Source: JBJXGV01 sp046160485 (lineage in GTDB: Bacteria; Orphanbacterota; Orphanbacteria; JBJXGV01). From it: 64,000 nucleotides of DNA. A program made the position numbers and the translations under genes. The stretch spans positions 283,204 through 347,203 of the forward strand of contig JBJXGV010000012.1 of assembly GCA_046160485.1 (NCBI GenBank), given 5' to 3'. The notes beneath the pieces are model-generated. The model saw only the letters and a list, made by a program, of their open reading frames with translations, had not been told where the DNA came from and did not search any database. Position 1 is the first letter of the stretch. Each line of letters begins with the position of its first letter. Positions 62,083 to 64,000 of the stretch are shown in pieces.

Positions 62083-64000
62083 CTAGTTTCGCAGAAGCCA
62101 AGAGACGCCGAAGTTGTACGAACGGCCCTCGGGGAGAACGCCGAGCGCGACGCCGGCGCATCCGAGCGAGAGGTCGTTGTCGCCGTAGGGCAAGACGTAG
62201 TTGCAGCGATCGAGGAGGTTCTCCGCCTGCATGAAGAAGATCGCGCCCGCGATGTCGAGGCGCGCGCCGGCGCGCAGGTCGAACGAGGCGGGAATCGAGT
62301 TGATGCGATCGAACGCCGCGCGCTCGGTAGCGGTCTCGGCGGCGACGAAGAGCCCGAGCAGGCCGCCCGAGCGCGCAAGCGCGAACGCGCGCTCCGCGCG
62401 AGCCTTTGCGCGATGCCGCGGTCGAAGCGGAAGCGGCCGATCGCTGTCGTCTTCGAGGATGAGGTATTCGCCGCTGAGCGTGATGCCGTAGACCGCCGGC
62501 GCCGCGACGTTGAGCGCGCCGCCCCACTCCGCGTAGCTGGCGCGTGTCGCGCCCCCGTAGAACGGGTCGGAGGCGTCGAGAAAGATCGCGTCGTCGCAAG
62601 AGCGGCGCAGGAGCGTGACGCGCGCGCGCGCGGAGTCGGCGCGCGACGCGGTCGCGATCGTCGCCGTCAGCGCGGTCTTGCGCGCGGGCGCGCGCAAGCT
62701 GTCGGCGAGAAGAAGGCCGCGCGGCACGTGGTCGTACGCGCGCGACGCGGCGAGTTCGATGCGCGCGGCGTCGAATGTGCGCGCGGCGCTGGCGCCCAAG
62801 AGCTCGCGCGCGGGCACGGGCGACACGCGCTCGCCGCCTGCGTACGCGCTCCAGCTCCAGCGTCCCGCCGCGCCGCGCACGTTCGCCGAGCCGCCCGCGC
62901 GTTCGCTGCCGCGCGAGCGCTCGGCGCGCTCGTCGACCGTCAATCCCGCGTAGCCCCATGCGCCCACCGAGATCGCACGCGCCTCGCCGAACACGAACAT
63001 CGCGCCGCTCTCGCGATCGCGCCCGCGAAGCGACGCCGCGTCCGCCGTTCTCCACTGCACGCGATCGTCCTTCACGAGAACACTCGTCCGCCCGGCGAAC
63101 GGCAGCGTGACAGCGGATCGCGCGACGATCACACTCCGCTCCTCCGTGCCGCGCCCGGTCGCTTCGTCGCGCGCACCGAGCGAGAGATCGATCTCCTGGC
63201 GCGAGCCGAGCGCAAACAGAAGAACCGGCACGGGAAGACGCTCCTCGGTCGCGAGCGTGAGATAGCTGGCGCGCGCGCGCGCGAAGTTCTCCGAGCCGAA
63301 GACGCGATTGCGCGCGGATTGGTAGGCGATGTTGGCGCGGAGCGGGCCGAGCCGGCGATCGAAGCTCGCGCGGTACGCACGAAACGCGAACGGGCCCCGC
63401 TCGGCGAACGCCGTCGTCACGGGTTCTTCGTCGGGATCGAGCCGCGGCGCAACACTCCAGTCGAGACTCCCCGCCGTGCCGCGCGCGCCGGCGAACGGAT
63501 CGTCGGCGGGCATCGCCGCCCGCGCGAGGCGCAGCACTTCCGTCGGGAGAATTTCGTACGGAGTAATCCCTGAACGCGAGGGCAGAATCGGCGCGCCCGC
63601 GATCCGCAGCGAGAGATTCTCATCGCCCATGAGCAGGAATCTCTCCGCCTGGCCGAGGTAGCCGAAGCGTTCGAGCGCGACGTGCGGCAGATCGCGGAGC
63701 GGCTCGAGCGGCGTGCGGCTCCCCGCGCGGACACCCTCGTCGCGGCGGTAGATCGCGCTGAACCCGTCGACGCCGCGCGCGCGCGCCTCATCGGCCGCGT
63801 AGGGATTGAAGAGCGCGGGGCGGGGCTCGCGACGAGGCGCGGCGGAGTCCGCGAATGCCTCGAGAATCGACACCGTGTCCGCGGGAGCAAGACGCGTCGC
63901 TGCCGAATCGGCGATTGCAAGCGAGTCCGCCGCGCCGTCCGCGGCGAACGCCGGCGCGGCGGCCGCGACGAGCACGCACGCCGCGATCGCGGCGGCGGCG
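62083..64000 (-). CDS. Outer-membrane beta-barrel protein (5' end beyond window)
   Basis: At least 638 residues; the reading frame is open to the window edge and the hydrophobic run AAIAACVLVAAAAPAFA at the N-terminus is an incomplete signal peptide, so the start lies outside. After an Ala/Asp-rich linker come many alternating polar/aromatic strands (RAYRASFDRRLGPLRANIAY, YLTLATEERLPVPVLLF, GVSWLLRN at the end), the pattern of a TonB-dependent-receptor-type or porin barrel. A plug domain is not convincing, so it is better called a barrel protein. Cys pairs are absent except two near the C-terminus (RCNYVLPYGDNDLSLGC). Confidence 0.75.
   Translation of the reverse strand, partial: AAAAIAACVLVAAAAPAFAADGAADSLAIADSAATRLAPADTVSILEAFADSAAPRREPRPALFNPYAADEARARGVDGFSAIYRRDEGVRAGSRTPLEPLRDLPHVALERFGYLGQAERFLLMGDENLSLRIAGAPILPSRSGITPYEILPTEVLRLARAAMPADDPFAGARGTAGSLDWSVAPRLDPDEEPVTTAFAERGPFAFRAYRASFDRRLGPLRANIAYQSARNRVFGSENFARARASYLTLATEERLPVPVLLFALGSRQEIDLSLGARDEATGRGTEERSVIVARSAVTLPFAGRTSVLVKDDRVQWRTADAASLRGRDRESGAMFVFGEARAISVGAWGYAGLTVDERAERSRGSERAGGSANVRGAAGRWSWSAYAGGERVSPVPARELLGASAARTFDAARIELAASRAYDHVPRGLLLADSLRAPARKTALTATIATASRADSARARVTLLRRSCDDAIFLDASDPFYGGATRASYAEWGGALNVAAPAVYGITLSGEYLILEDDSDRPLPLRPRHRAKARAERAFALARSGGLLGLFVAAETATERAAFDRINSIPASFDLRAGARLDIAGAIFFMQAENLLDRCNYVLPYGDNDLSLGCAGVALGVLPEGRSYNFGVSWLLRN

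Overview
The window is a GC-rich (by eye about two-thirds G+C), densely coded bacterial chromosome segment with no rRNA, tRNA, CRISPR array, insertion sequence or phage gene that I can see. The organism is Gram-negative: it carries ADP-heptose genes split into two proteins (rfaE1, rfaE2), a lipid A acyltransferase, an outer-membrane barrel protein and type IV pilus genes. Three secreted proteins share a C-terminal FlgD-like beta-sandwich with a conserved NPF/GxYFYRL pattern. That feature, together with ECF sigma/kinase pairs and sigma-54 regulators, points to an FCB-related or Eisenbacteria-like candidate phylum. This placement is an inference, not a proof.

Layout. 1-2.2 kb: a truncated HAD phosphatase divergent from an overlapping trio (isoaspartyl methyltransferase, Nudix hydrolase, RlmE). 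2.2-5.1 kb: a coupled minus-strand set of MocA-like, YqeB-like and lysine 6-aminotransferase. 5.2-8.2 kb: an asparagine-synthase-like protein, prepilin peptidase and a family 4 uracil-DNA glycosylase. 8.3-15.7 kb: a regulatory island containing thioredoxin, a 1721-aa protein that fuses a Ser/Thr kinase, AAA ATPase, TPRs, GAF, sigma-54 AAA+ and Fis helix-turn-helix, then an AT-rich gap with CGTACG palindromes, a 65-aa membrane/secreted peptide, a degenerate sigma-54 AAA+ protein and an unknown 143-aa protein. 15.86-16.0 kb: a strong candidate structured small RNA with its own promoter and U-tract. 16-24.85 kb: an eight-gene minus-strand run (rfaE1, rfaE2, PHP, cyclic-2,3-diphosphoglycerate-synthetase-like, sucC, sucD, ndk, recD2).

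25-31.6 kb: an M6 metalloprotease with an apparently leaderless mRNA, a DUF3467 protein, an APC permease, and DUF362/LpxL-like/PfkB genes. 31.7-35.2 kb: an ECF sigma factor and a TPR-containing Ser/Thr kinase. 35.4-42 kb: two large secreted proteins, one with tandem units of about 224 residues that are nearly identical in part and one with BNR repeats. 42-49.2 kb: housekeeping genes (dprA, obg, icd, fmdB, coaD, rsmD, aroK, aroC). 49.7-58.6 kb: a pilus cluster (comEA, pilB, pilT, pilC, pilS, pilR, two pilins) with a clear sigma-54 promoter in front of the pilins. 58.7-58.8 kb: a second small-RNA candidate ending in a GNRA-loop terminator. 58.8-62 kb: cvpA, phosphomannomutase and GDP-mannose pyrophosphorylase. 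62-64 kb: an outer-membrane protein cut by the window edge.

PilB/T/C/S/R, two pilins, prepilin peptidase, ComEA and DprA are together compatible with natural DNA uptake. Many genes are joined by 4-base ATGA/GTGA/TTGA overlaps, implying translational coupling. Several promoters share a TTGAC(A/G)-N17-TAnnnT form. The most novel-looking elements are the kinase/sigma-54 island with its peptide and degenerate AAA+ partner, and the two intergenic small RNAs.
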